64,000 nucleotides of DNA from Vibrio ouci (lineage in GTDB: Bacteria; Pseudomonadota; Gammaproteobacteria; Enterobacterales; Vibrionaceae). The stretch is from the NCBI RefSeq assembly GCF_004551525.1, contig NZ_SATR01000014.1, positions 1 to 64,000 on the forward strand. Reading direction: 5' to 3'. Positions within the stretch are counted from its first letter, which is position 1; each line of letters starts with the position of its first letter. The notes below the pieces were generated by a model, which did no database searches, was not told where the DNA came from, and saw only the letters and a program-made list of their open reading frames with translations. Both the position numbers and the translations under genes were made by a program. Positions 53,330 through 63,288 of the stretch are shown here, in pieces.

Positions 53330-54622
53330 TTACCACCATGCTTCGAACATTGCACCCACAGCGACCGTATCGGCTGTTACGCTTGTTGTACTTGGGCCTT
53401 TAGTTTCAACATCACCCACTGTGGTGTAGAAACGTAGCATTGGACGACTCCAAGGCAAGCCACCTAGCGAAACGTTTTGCGATAGCGTCACTTTCCAACC
53501 GTTCTTTTCACTGCCGTCGTCAAAGTCTTCCATCGCATAACCCGCTTCTAGCCATGTCGAGTGAACGTCATCCCATTGGTATTGTGGACGAACGATGCCA
53601 GCGTACTCGTTCTTCTCATCCGTGTCTGTGCCTGAGAAGTTTTTGTATGACACTAGGTAATCAATAATGAACTGTTCTGACGCCGTGTAACCACCTTCTA
53701 AGCTGACGTAAGTGACTTTGTAGTCATCCCCTTTCAGCTCAAACACAGAGTTATCCGCACCGTCAGCATATTTCATTACCAACTTGTTTGAAGCGCCTAG
53801 CCCCATGACTGCACCCACTTGCCACGCCGTTTCATCACTCACGTTTGGATCGGTGCCCGTGTTCGCCTCATCAGAAGCAAAGCCATAGTTGGCGTACAGA
53901 TCTAGGTTACCAATCCCAAGATCAATGCCGTGCAACTTAGAGGTAATCGCATAGCGGCCAGAGTCGTTACCTAATGCACCATCTTCACTATCCACGGCGC
54001 CAACAAAGCCCATATCCAGTTTTGCGCCACCTAAATTAAAGTTATTGAAGCCTGCACCTTGACCATCATGAGACATCCAGAAGTAATCGTTCAAACCTTG
54101 TTGCGGACGTTGATGGAAGTCTCGGCCAGCCCACATATAGAGTTCAGGTTGGCTTTCAAAAATATTGGTCACACCGGCATACATTTTCTTCAAGTTTACA
54201 CCACCCGATGATCCCCACTGATCGTTACTCCAGTCATCGACCATAAACACTAGGTCCCATTTAGCGCCGTTATCCGCTTGGAAGATTTTCGCTAACTGCA
54301 CTTCACCGCCGTTAGCTTCGTTACCGAGACGGCCCAGTGAACGGCCAGAGCTGCCCACTTCAACATAGCGGTTGTCGCCAGATGAGTAATGCGCACCATA
54401 ACGTGCGTAACCAGAGAAGATAATCCCTGAAGGTACTTCTGTTTCTGGGGTTAACACTGCGGGTTGTTGGTCATCGGTATAATCGATCTCAACCAGTTTT
54501 GATTCCAGCTCTTGGATACGCTGCTCTAGGTCAGAGATATCCGTGTTGTCAGCAAGAACAGAAGCGGCTGCAAGCGAAGAGGCCACTGCTAGGGTGATCG
54601 GTAAAACTTTAAAGCTTTTCAT
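53330..54622 (-). CDS. LamB-type maltoporin-like carbohydrate porin
   Basis: 430 residues with a signal peptide (cleavage after VLA near 24), then a short coiled coil (ISDLEQRIQELESKL) typical of LamB-like porins, and a beta-barrel ending AMFEAWW. ELYMWAGRDFHQRPQQGLND near 155 and FSGYARYGAHYSSGDN near 70 match the LamB family. It probably passes the beta-glucosides or oligosaccharides used by the neighbouring ABC/GH1 operon through the outer membrane. A LacI-type operator upstream supports this. Confidence 0.93.
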   Translation of the reverse strand: MKSFKVLPITLAVASSLAAASVLADNTDISDLEQRIQELESKLVEIDYTDDQQPAVLTPETEVPSGIIFSGYARYGAHYSSGDNRYVEVGSSGRSLGRLGNEANGGEVQLAKIFQADNGAKWDLVFMVDDWSNDQWGSSGGVNLKKMYAGVTNIFESQPELYMWAGRDFHQRPQQGLNDYFWMSHDGQGAGFNNFNLGGAKLDMGFVGAVDSEDGALGNDSGRYAITSKLHGIDLGIGNLDLYANYGFASDEANTGTDPNVSDETAWQVGAVMGLGASNKLVMKYADGADNSVFELKGDDYKVTYVSLEGGYTASEQFIIDYLVSYKNFSGTDTDEKNEYAGIVRPQYQWDDVHSTWLEAGYAMEDFDDGSEKNGWKVTLSQNVSLGGLPWSRPMLRFYTTVGDVETKGPSTTSVTADTVAVGAMFEAWW

Positions 54623-54813
54623 GTTATATCCCTATTATTTATTAGGTTTGCTATCTTTCGGCAAAAATAATAAGCAATGAAAAGCTTGAAAATATCGGAC
54701 TAGTTCACAACCGCCATTGGAATGAACAGCCATGAAACTGCTTAAGAATTACTCAACAAATAAATGTGCTTTTAATCAGTAAATTAGCAACAAAGTCTGT
54801 TATTCACCCGACT

Positions 54814-54827
54814 TGAAATCGGTTTCA
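54814..54827. promoter_or_regulatory. LacI-type operator upstream of porin gene
   Basis: TGAAATCGGTTTCA is a near-palindrome containing GAAA-N4-TTTC, the pattern also found before the LacI gene (53000-53011). A second weaker palindrome TGAAACATTTCA is at 54897-54908. The rest of the 377-bp gap shows nothing recognisable. Confidence 0.55.
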
Positions 54828-54999
54828 TTTCATGGAAATCAGCGAAAGTTGTCACGAAAATCTCATGGGATTGAAGCATTAAAATCTCATCACGACTGAA
54901 ACATTTCATAATCATGAAAACATTCATTCGCATTGTGAGTTTTTGAACAAAATAGTCGACGACGTGGCGAAGAAGTGGGCGTGATTTAAGAGATGAAAT

Positions 55000-57138
55000 T
55001 TAAGATGCAAGAGATTTAACGCTGTGTTTTTCCAGCATGGTCTTCATCCAATCGAGTTGGAAAGGTTTAGGTATCACATCATCAAATCCTTGCTCTAGGT
55101 AGTAGCTGACATCACTTTCAAAGGTATTAGCCGTCAACGCGATGATGGCCGTCTTCGGGGCTAAGTGCTGCTGTTTGATTCGTTTCAATGCTTCAATACC
55201 ATCCATAATCGGCATCTGAATATCCATCAAAATAATATCGAAATGTTGAGACTCAAGTGTGTCCAGACACTCCTGGCCGTTATAAGCCAAAGTGGTACTC
55301 ACATTTAAAACTGATAGCATTTTTTCAGCGACAATCTGATTCACTTTCATGTCTTCGACGATAAGAACTGATAGGCCCTGTAAATCCGAGTTATCCCTCG
55401 CCAATACCGGTTCACAATAGTCGTTGCTCAACATATCCATAGTTCGAAGCAGAGAGAAAGTGTCATAAGGTTTATTCAACTTGATGTAATCGCTCACCTC
55501 AGGTTGTTCACCATGTACATCGCCAATATAGATGATAGATTGACCTTCAGCTTGATTGATTAGAGGCGTCGCCAACTCATCAGTTCGACTTTGATAATAT
55601 ACCTTGACCGTTGCGGGCTCATCCTGCGTGTTCAAACATTTGAGATCTGAAGTGATAAGCTGCTTCGCATAAGGATTTAAGGTAACAACCCGTACTTTTT
55701 GCTGCCTTGTACGATCTGAAACAAGTTCGACCTTTTCCACAACATCGACAGGTATGCTAACGGTGAAACAGGTACCTTTTTCAAGCTCACTATCCACTGC
55801 GATCGTCCCGTTCATTAGCTCAACCAAGGATTGACAGATCGAGAGCCCTAAGCCCGTACCTCCGTACTGGCGAGTAATTGATTCATCCGCTTGAGTGAAC
55901 TCATTAAATACTTTTGCCATTTGTTCTTGGGTCATACCAATACCGGTATCAGTAATCGTCATTACCAAATAGCTATGCTCATCAACTTGGGTCACATCAC
56001 AGTGAATATCTACATGGCCATGACTGGTAAATTTTACAGCGTTGTAACTGAGGTTATTGATCACTTGCAGCAGTTTGGTTCGATCGGCAAACAGTTTGAA
56101 ATCTTGTTCAAGAGCGGAACGGAAAAAAACATCCACTTCTGGTTTATTCACCTCAACCAAAATACTCTTACACGAGTTGATCAGCTCACTTAAGTTAAAT
56201 TCCTCTTTTTCAAGCGCGACTTGGCCTTGCTCTATTTTGCTCAGATCCAACACACTGTTGATCAATTTCAGTAGATGCTGACCTGAGTTATTAATCATCG
56301 AGATAAACTCTTTAGTCTGCTTGGTCGATTCTTGATAGTACTCTTTTTGGCTCAACCCTATGACTGCATTAAGCGGGGTTCTCATTTCATGTGACATATT
56401 GGCAAGAAAGCGAGCTTTGGCTTGAGCGCTTTCTTCGGCCTGCTGTTTGGCTTCTTCCAATCGAATTGAACGCTCTTTTAGATCGCGACTCAATTTACTC
56501 TGGTTGAGGTACATCCAAGAGATCACCCCTATCATCAAAAGTGAGCAAACAAGAATGATGGCAAGGTTCACATACTGCTTATCATAGAGGTTTTCTTTGT
56601 GCCGATTAAATTCCAATTGGTGCTTTTGAACTTCAGTTATAAAGCCGGACAAGTACTCATTTAGATCTTTATACACCGCATCCAAATTTTTCGTCGCAGA
56701 CTTTAACACCTGCTCATCCACCAAAGTGACTTTTTGCAACATCGTTGACGCCTGTTCTATGCCCCCAATAATCTCTGCCAACGAATTGATGTCCCCATAC
56801 TGCTTGTGAACCCTTTGAGTCTCTTTCGAACGGAGATCTTGCATAATGCTCGATCTAAACACTCTCGCTTTGACCTTGAGTCGCACTAACGCTTGGGGAG
56901 CTGGGTTCAGTGCGAATTGGTTGGCTGCCGACTTTAACAGCAACAATTTGTTTTTTGCTCCTAGGTTATTATTGACGATGGTCACATAAGGCTGAGAGGG
57001 AATATTGCGTATCTCAGAAAGCGAATAAAAGAAATATATAATCATTGCCATCAGCACTAAGCACAGCGCCGAAATAACGCCGATAAAAAATCGCCCTGCG
57101 ACTCCATCTGTGCCTTCGATACCTTTACTCAACAACAA
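55000..57138 (-). CDS. Hybrid sensor histidine kinase/response regulator
   Basis: Up to 712 residues. Two membrane helices (about 18-40 and 190-212) flank a helical periplasmic sensor region. The HisKA domain has His250 in NMSHEMRTPLNAVIG; the ATPase domain shows a TDTGIGM box and GGTGLGLSIC; a degenerate receiver-like stretch follows (about 480-570). The C-terminal receiver has Asp639 in LMDIQMPIMDG. No partner regulator is adjacent. Start is one of three consecutive TTG codons (57138, 57135 or 57132) after AAAGGA; the gene overlaps the upstream small periplasmic protein by up to 14 bp. Confidence 0.94.
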   Translation of the reverse strand: MLLSKGIEGTDGVAGRFFIGVISALCLVLMAMIIYFFYSLSEIRNIPSQPYVTIVNNNLGAKNKLLLLKSAANQFALNPAPQALVRLKVKARVFRSSIMQDLRSKETQRVHKQYGDINSLAEIIGGIEQASTMLQKVTLVDEQVLKSATKNLDAVYKDLNEYLSGFITEVQKHQLEFNRHKENLYDKQYVNLAIILVCSLLMIGVISWMYLNQSKLSRDLKERSIRLEEAKQQAEESAQAKARFLANMSHEMRTPLNAVIGLSQKEYYQESTKQTKEFISMINNSGQHLLKLINSVLDLSKIEQGQVALEKEEFNLSELINSCKSILVEVNKPEVDVFFRSALEQDFKLFADRTKLLQVINNLSYNAVKFTSHGHVDIHCDVTQVDEHSYLVMTITDTGIGMTQEQMAKVFNEFTQADESITRQYGGTGLGLSICQSLVELMNGTIAVDSELEKGTCFTVSIPVDVVEKVELVSDRTRQQKVRVVTLNPYAKQLITSDLKCLNTQDEPATVKVYYQSRTDELATPLINQAEGQSIIYIGDVHGEQPEVSDYIKLNKPYDTFSLLRTMDMLSNDYCEPVLARDNSDLQGLSVLIVEDMKVNQIVAEKMLSVLNVSTTLAYNGQECLDTLESQHFDIILMDIQMPIMDGIEALKRIKQQHLAPKTAIIALTANTFESDVSYYLEQGFDDVIPKPFQLDWMKTMLEKHSVKSLAS

Positions 57139-57625
57139 TGTCCTTTATTTGCCAAACCGATAAGCTGTAGTAATAGTCATTCTTCAGCTCTGGATGATCG
57201 CTAAACGGGAAAACAATAAAAAACGGCCCTTTGTCGTCGATGGTCATTCGCTTACCTGATTCGTGAGTCGCCAGTAAAACTTGGTAGGTTTTGATATCCG
57301 CGATAGGGATAGTCGCAACATATTCATCCCACGCCGTTACTTTAACCTGAGTTCCAGTTGCGCCAACATAATCAAGTAGGCTTATTAGCGTCGGACCAGA
57401 ATACTCTGTGACCTGCTCTATCACATGATTATTGGTGCGAATGGTGCCCTTATCTAATCCTTGCACCATCGCCTCATCCATCTCTACACCTGACGCCGAA
57501 TTAGATTGAGAGATTTTGCCCGAAATCCATAAGATGGGCTCACCTTGAGGGGAAGGGATCGCATGCGCCGTGCTGACTAACACAACAGCGCAACTCATAA
57601 GAAAAGCACGTAAGAAACTAGTCAT
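57125..57625 (-). CDS. Small periplasmic protein, SUOX/molybdopterin-oxidoreductase-like fold
   Basis: 166 residues with a signal peptide (cleavage after AHA near 21). The body resembles a short sulfite-oxidase-type pterin-binding domain: GPTLISLLDYVGATGTQVKV, then WDEYVATIPIADI and DKGPFFIVFPFSDHPEL. The usual cofactor-ligating cysteine is not present, so it is likely a sensor or binding protein rather than an enzyme (inference). It overlaps the histidine kinase gene, so it probably supplies the signal to its periplasmic domain. Start ATG 57625 preferred over TTG 57646. Confidence 0.82.
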   Translation of the reverse strand: MTSFLRAFLMSCAVVLVSTAHAIPSPQGEPILWISGKISQSNSASGVEMDEAMVQGLDKGTIRTNNHVIEQVTEYSGPTLISLLDYVGATGTQVKVTAWDEYVATIPIADIKTYQVLLATHESGKRMTIDDKGPFFIVFPFSDHPELKNDYYYSLSVWQIKDIVVE

Positions 57626-57656
57626 AAAGTACCCAGTTTTCGTCAAAGTTGACTAT

Positions 57657-57685
57657 GTGGTTGTAGCCAAGATGACTACAACCAC
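57657..57685. promoter_or_regulatory. Inverted repeat in the leader of the sensor-kinase operon
   Basis: GTGGTTGTAG (57657-57666) and CTACAACCAC (57676-57685) form a perfect 10-bp inverted repeat with a 9-bp spacer, starting 32 bp before the small periplasmic gene. It could be an operator or a leader hairpin. The rest of the 300-bp gap to the LysR gene shows nothing recognisable. Confidence 0.5.
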
Positions 57686-57925
57686 CCTTTTCCACAGTAT
57701 AGACGACGATTTGTAACTGAATATTCTTATGCTTTCTGACAGAGTAATTTCATAACAAAGCGTTATATCAACTCAATCTCATTAGCCAGCAATCTATCTA
57801 AGACAAATAATCACAAATAAGTCTGTTATTTTCACTACTAGCATTAGTAATAATTTTCAAAGTTCTGACATCCAAAATAAAAATTAATGAATGATCTCGC
57901 TTAGATATATTTGAGGCCACCTGAA

Positions 57926-58840
57926 ATGAATAAAGACTATAATCTCTTACACGTATTGCTTGTATTAGCTAAAGAGAAGCAAACAGTCTTAGCAGCAAAA
58001 AAACTTAATTTAAGCCAGCCAACTATTAGTGTTATGTTGCGCAAACTTAGGGAACAATTTGATGATCCCCTTTTCGTTCGCGACAAAAACACCTTAGAAC
58101 CGACACCAAAATGTGAAAAGATATTACAAACCTTACCGGATGTACTAGATCAATTAGACTCGTTATATATTGAAAATACCGAGTGGAATATTCAATCTGA
58201 AGAAGAGGAAATCGAGCTCTATTTTGCTCCGCCGTTACTCTCATTGTTGGGTATTCCTTTGGTTCAGCGTCTTACTGAGTTGGCACCAAATTTAACGGTA
58301 CAGTGTCAACAATGGAATCTAGAATCGATATCTAAACTCGATTCACATCGCCGTAGTTGGGGCGTTACTTATCTACCTATAGAGACCAATAAGAACCTAA
58401 TTCAACGCGATTTAGGTGCAGATCGCTTCGGTTTCCTTATGCGTGCTGACCATCCTATTCAAGATAACCAAGTTGAAAGCGTCATCGAATATCCGCTTTG
58501 CGTGTGTGCAATTCCTGTCAGTGGTGCAATGTCACAAGCTGAGAAAGTTATCCATGAGCACAAGATAGACAAAATCATCAATGCTCGTGTCAGTGATCTC
58601 AATGTGATGCTGAATATGCTTAGCCAAAGTGACTACATTGGAATACTTCCTAAACGTTTCTTAAGTTTAGTCGGTAACAACTATCGTTTTATGCCTTTTC
58701 CAGAACACATTATTCCTAACGATCGTCGTCGCCATATTGCGCTATTTACCCACCAGCGCCATCGTCGCCACCCTCTTACTGATTGGTTAGATAATCAGTT
58801 AAAAATAATCCTCGAAGAAACCGCAAACACTTCTAATTAG
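57926..58840 (+). CDS. LysR-family transcriptional regulator
   Basis: 304 residues. The helix-turn-helix is N-terminal (LLHVLLVLAKEKQTVLAAKK, LNLSQPTISVMLRKLREQF), followed by DDPLFVRDKNTLEPT and the effector-binding domain from about 95. It precedes the DUF1254 and sulfatase genes in the same direction with 116 bp between, so it may regulate them (inference). Start ATG 57926, with GAGG nine bases upstream; a TTG at 57911 is less likely. Confidence 0.93.
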   Translation: MNKDYNLLHVLLVLAKEKQTVLAAKKLNLSQPTISVMLRKLREQFDDPLFVRDKNTLEPTPKCEKILQTLPDVLDQLDSLYIENTEWNIQSEEEEIELYFAPPLLSLLGIPLVQRLTELAPNLTVQCQQWNLESISKLDSHRRSWGVTYLPIETNKNLIQRDLGADRFGFLMRADHPIQDNQVESVIEYPLCVCAIPVSGAMSQAEKVIHEHKIDKIINARVSDLNVMLNMLSQSDYIGILPKRFLSLVGNNYRFMPFPEHIIPNDRRRHIALFTHQRHRRHPLTDWLDNQLKIILEETANTSN

Positions 58841-58956
58841 TAGGTTATTAATAGAGTTAAATATCCCTCTCTCATCTCTATTACGTTTGTTAATACAGAC
58901 TATAGAAACAGGGATAAATATTTTTCGTTACAGTGTGCTAAAACAGGAGAAATCTT

Positions 58957-60381
58957 ATGAAGCACACTTTAGCGAAATGGGTCTCAGGTACATTATTAAT
59001 TTGTAGTTGCTCCGCTTATCTTCCAGTCTATGCGTCAGAAAATAGCGCAAACTCCGTAGAGCAAAAAATCAATCAGGCATTGAACTCCGAAGTTCATGCA
59101 CTAGGTATTAATGCCTATCTTTGGGGTTCGACTCTGGTTCGAATGGAACAGATTGCTCGTCAGTATACCGATATATCTTCAACACAATCAGAAACAAGCT
59201 ACCGTGCGCCACTCAATCAATTTGGCCACGCACGTCAGTTGCCTGGCCCCTCCGATACGGATATGCCAACCGCCAATCAAGATACGCTCTACTCAAGTGC
59301 GATCCTCGATTTAAACCAAGGACCTATCGTTCTTTCCGTACCACAAGTCAACGATCGTTACTACGTCATCGACATGTTCGATATGTGGCACAACCTATTC
59401 AAGTATGTCGGCACACGTGCCACGGGGTCTCAACCTCACCAGTATTTGATCGTTCCTCCTGGCTGGAAAAAACCATCACAACTGCCCTACGACTTGGAAA
59501 TCGTCCAAGCTCCGACAACCAAAGTTTGGCTGTGGGGCCGCACGCAAGTGTTTGGCGAACAAGATTACCCTCAAGTTCATGCTATCCAAGATAGCTATCA
59601 ATTGACTCCGCTCGATGTCTACGTGGGTACCGATGAATTGTCACCTATCGCGCCACTTTCACCTAAGCCGGGTGAGAAGTCAGATCCACTGCGTTTTTTC
59701 GTTGAACTTGGTGAATATCTAAAATCAAACCCTGTCGATGAAAGGCAGCAAGCCCTGCTCGGACAGTTTGCCAAAATAGGCTTAACGCAAGATGGCTTTG
59801 ATCGTGAAAAGCTGTCATCACAAGCACAAGATACTCTCGCTAAAGCCATTATTGATGGTCAGAACATCGTTGATGCTCAAATTGGTAATCCGGCCAACAT
59901 CGTCAATAAAGATGGTTGGAACTACTCGTTTGTTCTTGACCAGTTTGGTGATGATAATGCGTTGCGTTCGATGATTGCTCACCCTTACTTAGGCGGCCAA
60001 GGCGCTATTGAAGCCCTTTACCCACTCGCCTATACCGATGCAGATGGGGTGCCATTGCAGGGCAAAAATAGCTACAAAATGCATTTCGAACAGACACCTC
60101 CTGTCGGCGCATTTTGGTCAGTGACGGTTTACGACGCCAAAACCAAGATGCTAATTGAAAACCCGCTGCAACGATATTCACTCAATAGTCACTCTGCTAT
60201 CCGCACCAACAAAGACGGCTCATTCGATCTGACGTTTTCTCACCAGAAGCCGAGCAAAGACAAGCAAAGCAACTGGTTAGCGACACCTGAAGGAGGCTTT
60301 TACGTCATCACTCGCCTCTACATCCCATCGAAAGAGGTGCTTGATATGAAATGGACTGTCCCAGCAATCACCGCTCAGTAA
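58957..60381 (+). CDS. DUF1254/DUF1214 domain protein, periplasmic
   Basis: 474 residues with a signal peptide (cleavage after VYA near 26). The DUF1254 domain (about 60-190) shows NQDTLYSSAILDLNQGPIVL and YYVIDMFDMWHNLFKYVG; the DUF1214 C-terminal domain (about 340-470) shows APPVGAFWSV-like PPVGAFWSVTVYDAKTKMLI and RYSLNS. These proteins are common beside lipid- or xenobiotic-related genes, but their activity is not known. A paralogue, frame-disrupted, lies at 63289-64000. CAGGAG precedes the ATG. The sulfatase gene follows 35 bp later. Confidence 0.92.
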   Translation: MKHTLAKWVSGTLLICSCSAYLPVYASENSANSVEQKINQALNSEVHALGINAYLWGSTLVRMEQIARQYTDISSTQSETSYRAPLNQFGHARQLPGPSDTDMPTANQDTLYSSAILDLNQGPIVLSVPQVNDRYYVIDMFDMWHNLFKYVGTRATGSQPHQYLIVPPGWKKPSQLPYDLEIVQAPTTKVWLWGRTQVFGEQDYPQVHAIQDSYQLTPLDVYVGTDELSPIAPLSPKPGEKSDPLRFFVELGEYLKSNPVDERQQALLGQFAKIGLTQDGFDREKLSSQAQDTLAKAIIDGQNIVDAQIGNPANIVNKDGWNYSFVLDQFGDDNALRSMIAHPYLGGQGAIEALYPLAYTDADGVPLQGKNSYKMHFEQTPPVGAFWSVTVYDAKTKMLIENPLQRYSLNSHSAIRTNKDGSFDLTFSHQKPSKDKQSNWLATPEGGFYVITRLYIPSKEVLDMKWTVPAITAQ

Positions 60382-60416
60382 TCCAATTTACCACCAAACT
60401 TAGGCTTAAATTTACT

Positions 60417-61955
60417 ATGAAAAAATCGCTACTCGCACTCGCTGTTACAGCGAGTGCTTCCATGAACGTTATGGCAGACTCTGGTCAGCCGAACATCTTG
60501 ACCATCATGGTTGATGACGTTAGTCCTGCGGACATCTCTGCCTACCACCGAGGTTTAGGTGCTATTGAAACGCCTAACATCGACCGCATAGCTAAAAGCG
60601 GAATGATGGTGAGCGACTACTATGCTCAAGGTAGCTCTACTGCCGGACGTTCTGCCTTTATCACAGGCCAATACCCAATTCGGACCGGGTTAACGACGGT
60701 CGGACAGCCAGGCTCAAATATCGGTATCCAAGACCAAACACCAACCTTAGCGCAAATGTTGAAAGACAAAGGTTACTCGACTATCGCGGTCGGTAAGGAC
60801 CATATCGGCGATCGCAATAAATTCCTGCTGACACGTCATGGCTTCGATGAGTTTTTTGGCTTCCTCTATCACCTAAACGTGATGGAAATGCCAGAGCAAC
60901 CAGAGTTTCCTAAAGACCCGAACTTTGTTGGCCGTCCGCGTAATGTGCTGCATACGTTTGCCACCGACAAATTCGACGACACCAAAGATCCTCGCTGGGG
61001 TACAGTGGGTAAACAACGCATTGAAGATAAAGGCCCGCTGACCATTGAGCGCATGAAGCATATTGATGATGAGTTTGTGGGCTTTGCCACTGACTGGATC
61101 GATGAGCACCAATCGCAGTCACCGGATAAGCCATTCTTTATGTGGTTCAACCCATCACGTATGCACCAGCAAATACATGTCAAAGATGAATACCTTGGGG
61201 CGAGTGGCCACACCGAATATTTCGACGCACTGAAAGAACTTGATGACCAAGTGGGGGTTATCCTCGATAAGCTCGATGAAGAAGGCTTAACCGACAATAC
61301 CATCATCATGTTTACCGCCGATAATGGTATTAACCTTGATCACTGGCCAATGGCAGGTTCAGCACAATTTAAAGGCCAGAAAGGTACTACTTGGGATGGC
61401 GCATTCCGCGTACCAATGCTGGTAAGTTGGCCTGGTCATATTCCTGAAGGGGAATACACGGGTGAATTCATGACATCGGAAGATTGGGTGCCAACATTGA
61501 TGGCCGCCGCAGGTGAAGAGAACATTAAGCAGAAACTACTTGATGGCACTAAGATCAACGGCACCAGCTTTAAAGCTCACCTTGATGGCTACAACCAACT
61601 CGATATGCTGACTAAGGGCGAAAAGAGTCCACGTAAATCGTTCTTCTACTTCAATGAAACCGACCTAAACGCCGTGCGTGTAGGCAAGTGGAAAGTTCAC
61701 CTAAAAACCAAGACTGAATGGGTAGAACCCGCTAAAGCATGGCCTTTGGGGATTCTGATGGATATCAAGGCCGACCCATATGAGCGTACACCTGAAACGC
61801 GCGGTTGGTTCCTGTGGATGAAAGAGCGCTCTTGGGCGGTGCCTATCATTCAAAAAGAAATTGTTCAGTTCCAGCAGTCGATGAAGCAATTCCCGCCAAT
61901 CCAAAAAGCAGGTGGCATTGGTATGTCTGACAATAGTCTAGTCAAAGAAAAGTAA
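60417..61955 (+). CDS. Serine-type sulfatase (arylsulfatase family)
   Basis: 512 residues with a signal peptide (cleavage after VMA near 20). Metal ligands: Asp33-Asp34 in MVDDVS and the pair in FTADNGIN near 302. The formylglycine site is Ser74 in SSTAGRSAFITGQYP: S-x-A-x-R, the serine form that needs an anaerobic-type (anSME) maturase, whereas C-x-P-x-R is more common. GKDHIGD near 127 replaces the usual GKWHLG. It hydrolyses a sulfate ester, substrate unknown. No maturase gene is in the window. Start ATG 60417 opens the signal peptide. Confidence 0.92.
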   Translation: MKKSLLALAVTASASMNVMADSGQPNILTIMVDDVSPADISAYHRGLGAIETPNIDRIAKSGMMVSDYYAQGSSTAGRSAFITGQYPIRTGLTTVGQPGSNIGIQDQTPTLAQMLKDKGYSTIAVGKDHIGDRNKFLLTRHGFDEFFGFLYHLNVMEMPEQPEFPKDPNFVGRPRNVLHTFATDKFDDTKDPRWGTVGKQRIEDKGPLTIERMKHIDDEFVGFATDWIDEHQSQSPDKPFFMWFNPSRMHQQIHVKDEYLGASGHTEYFDALKELDDQVGVILDKLDEEGLTDNTIIMFTADNGINLDHWPMAGSAQFKGQKGTTWDGAFRVPMLVSWPGHIPEGEYTGEFMTSEDWVPTLMAAAGEENIKQKLLDGTKINGTSFKAHLDGYNQLDMLTKGEKSPRKSFFYFNETDLNAVRVGKWKVHLKTKTEWVEPAKAWPLGILMDIKADPYERTPETRGWFLWMKERSWAVPIIQKEIVQFQQSMKQFPPIQKAGGIGMSDNSLVKEK

Positions 61956-61987
61956 CCGAACATCTTTGCATGTAGATGTTACTAAGC

Positions 61988-62023
61988 AAAAGGGGAAGTG
62001 TTCAATACACCTCCCCTTTTTTT
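61988..62023. terminator. Bidirectional intrinsic terminator
   Basis: AAAAGGGG...GTGT pairs with ACAC...CCCCTTTT, followed by T-run, between the convergent sulfatase and FadL-type genes. Confidence 0.85.
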
Positions 62024-62051
62024 AGTCTCTACCACTTACAGCGCACACGAA

Positions 62052-63263
62052 CTAGAAGGTCATATTGATCAGCAAACCAAAGAACTGGTTACTGTTATCA
62101 AAATGACCTGACATGCTACTGGTCGAAATTTCTGGGTTCCCATAGTCAACAAAGCTGTAGTAACCATTGAGGTTGATTTGCTCACTCCATTGATAGCTCA
62201 TGCCCAAACTGTATCTTTGTTGGCTATCAACCGGGAGGTCTGGGGATTGTAGTCTTGGGTCACTAAGCGGGGATGACGCATACCCTAAACCACCTTCTAC
62301 ACGCAGTTTTGGCGTCAACTGGTATCTTGCTCCTACCGCCGCACTCCAGACATCTTCAAAGCTTCTTGGGATTTGGCTAACGTTGCTACCATTGACTTCA
62401 ACGTGGGTAGCTTTGTTTTCACTCCATTGCTCAAAACCTAGGCTCCAAACTAAGCTCAACGGTTGGTTTAGTTGATGGAGACCTGATAGCTCAACTTGGC
62501 GAGGGTTAAGCACATTCACTCCTGCTTGGCCCGACATCGCTGGAATATCTTTATATAGTGGTCCGGCAATATGAATGCTGAAAGGATCGGTATTCACTTC
62601 CCCTGTGAGATCATGATCCATTTGTGAGCGATAGGTCAGGCCAAATCTATTATCTTTATCGACCTGCCACATCACGCCAAGGTTGTAACCTAACGTCCAC
62701 GAGTCTGTTTCAAGATGGGCATGGTCAACCAGTAGATTTTGCTCATAAGTCGCATAATCGATTTGCAGACCACCCCCGACAGACCAACGAGAATCGATTT
62801 GATAGGAAAAGCTAGGGTTAAGCTGTAACACACTCAAACGAAGATCATTAAGCTCCATATTGCCCGCGTACTCGGTACCATAATCGAGAGCGCTGCCGCC
62901 TTGAGCAGACAAACTCATACCAAAGCGAACCTTCTCGGAGACTGGATGAACATAATAGAGGGAGCCATAAGGTTGGTAGCCACCCGCGTCTTCGGCACTT
63001 TGGTTAGCATCAGTATGGTCATAATAGTTAATATCCAGCGCCATCGCTGCAAGGTTTACGGATAATGCTGGTTGATCGATGTATGACATCCCTGCCGGGT
63101 TACTATAAGCGACTGAGGCATTTTCAGCGACTACGGCTCCGCCCGCTCCAGCGGTACTGACCGACATCTGGCTCATTTCGGAAACCAGTGTTCCAGCCGC
63201 GTTAACTTGCAAAGTGCAACATACACTTGCCGCAAGCAAAGATAGATATAAAGGTTTATTCAT
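62052..63263 (-). CDS. FadL/OmpP1-family outer-membrane transporter
   Basis: 403 residues with a signal peptide (cleavage after VNA near 22). The N-terminal hatch has the family motif STAGAGGAVVAENASVAYSN and NPAGMSY. The rest is a beta-barrel ending in FFGLLINMTF with terminal phenylalanine. FadL-type channels carry long-chain fatty acids or other hydrophobic compounds across the outer membrane. With the sulfatase and DUF1254 genes nearby, a hydrophobic sulfated or lipid-like substrate is possible (inference). Start ATG 63263; no clear ribosome binding site. Confidence 0.92.
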   Translation of the reverse strand: MNKPLYLSLLAASVCCTLQVNAAGTLVSEMSQMSVSTAGAGGAVVAENASVAYSNPAGMSYIDQPALSVNLAAMALDINYYDHTDANQSAEDAGGYQPYGSLYYVHPVSEKVRFGMSLSAQGGSALDYGTEYAGNMELNDLRLSVLQLNPSFSYQIDSRWSVGGGLQIDYATYEQNLLVDHAHLETDSWTLGYNLGVMWQVDKDNRFGLTYRSQMDHDLTGEVNTDPFSIHIAGPLYKDIPAMSGQAGVNVLNPRQVELSGLHQLNQPLSLVWSLGFEQWSENKATHVEVNGSNVSQIPRSFEDVWSAAVGARYQLTPKLRVEGGLGYASSPLSDPRLQSPDLPVDSQQRYSLGMSYQWSEQINLNGYYSFVDYGNPEISTSSMSGHFDNSNQFFGLLINMTF

Positions 63264-63288
63264 GAAAAGTTGTCTCGTAGAAACAGCA

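Noticed and set aside
60869..61309. A 146-residue antisense ORF inside the sulfatase gene
   Set aside because: The opposite strand is clearly coding, and the ORF is serine-rich with no recognisable domain.
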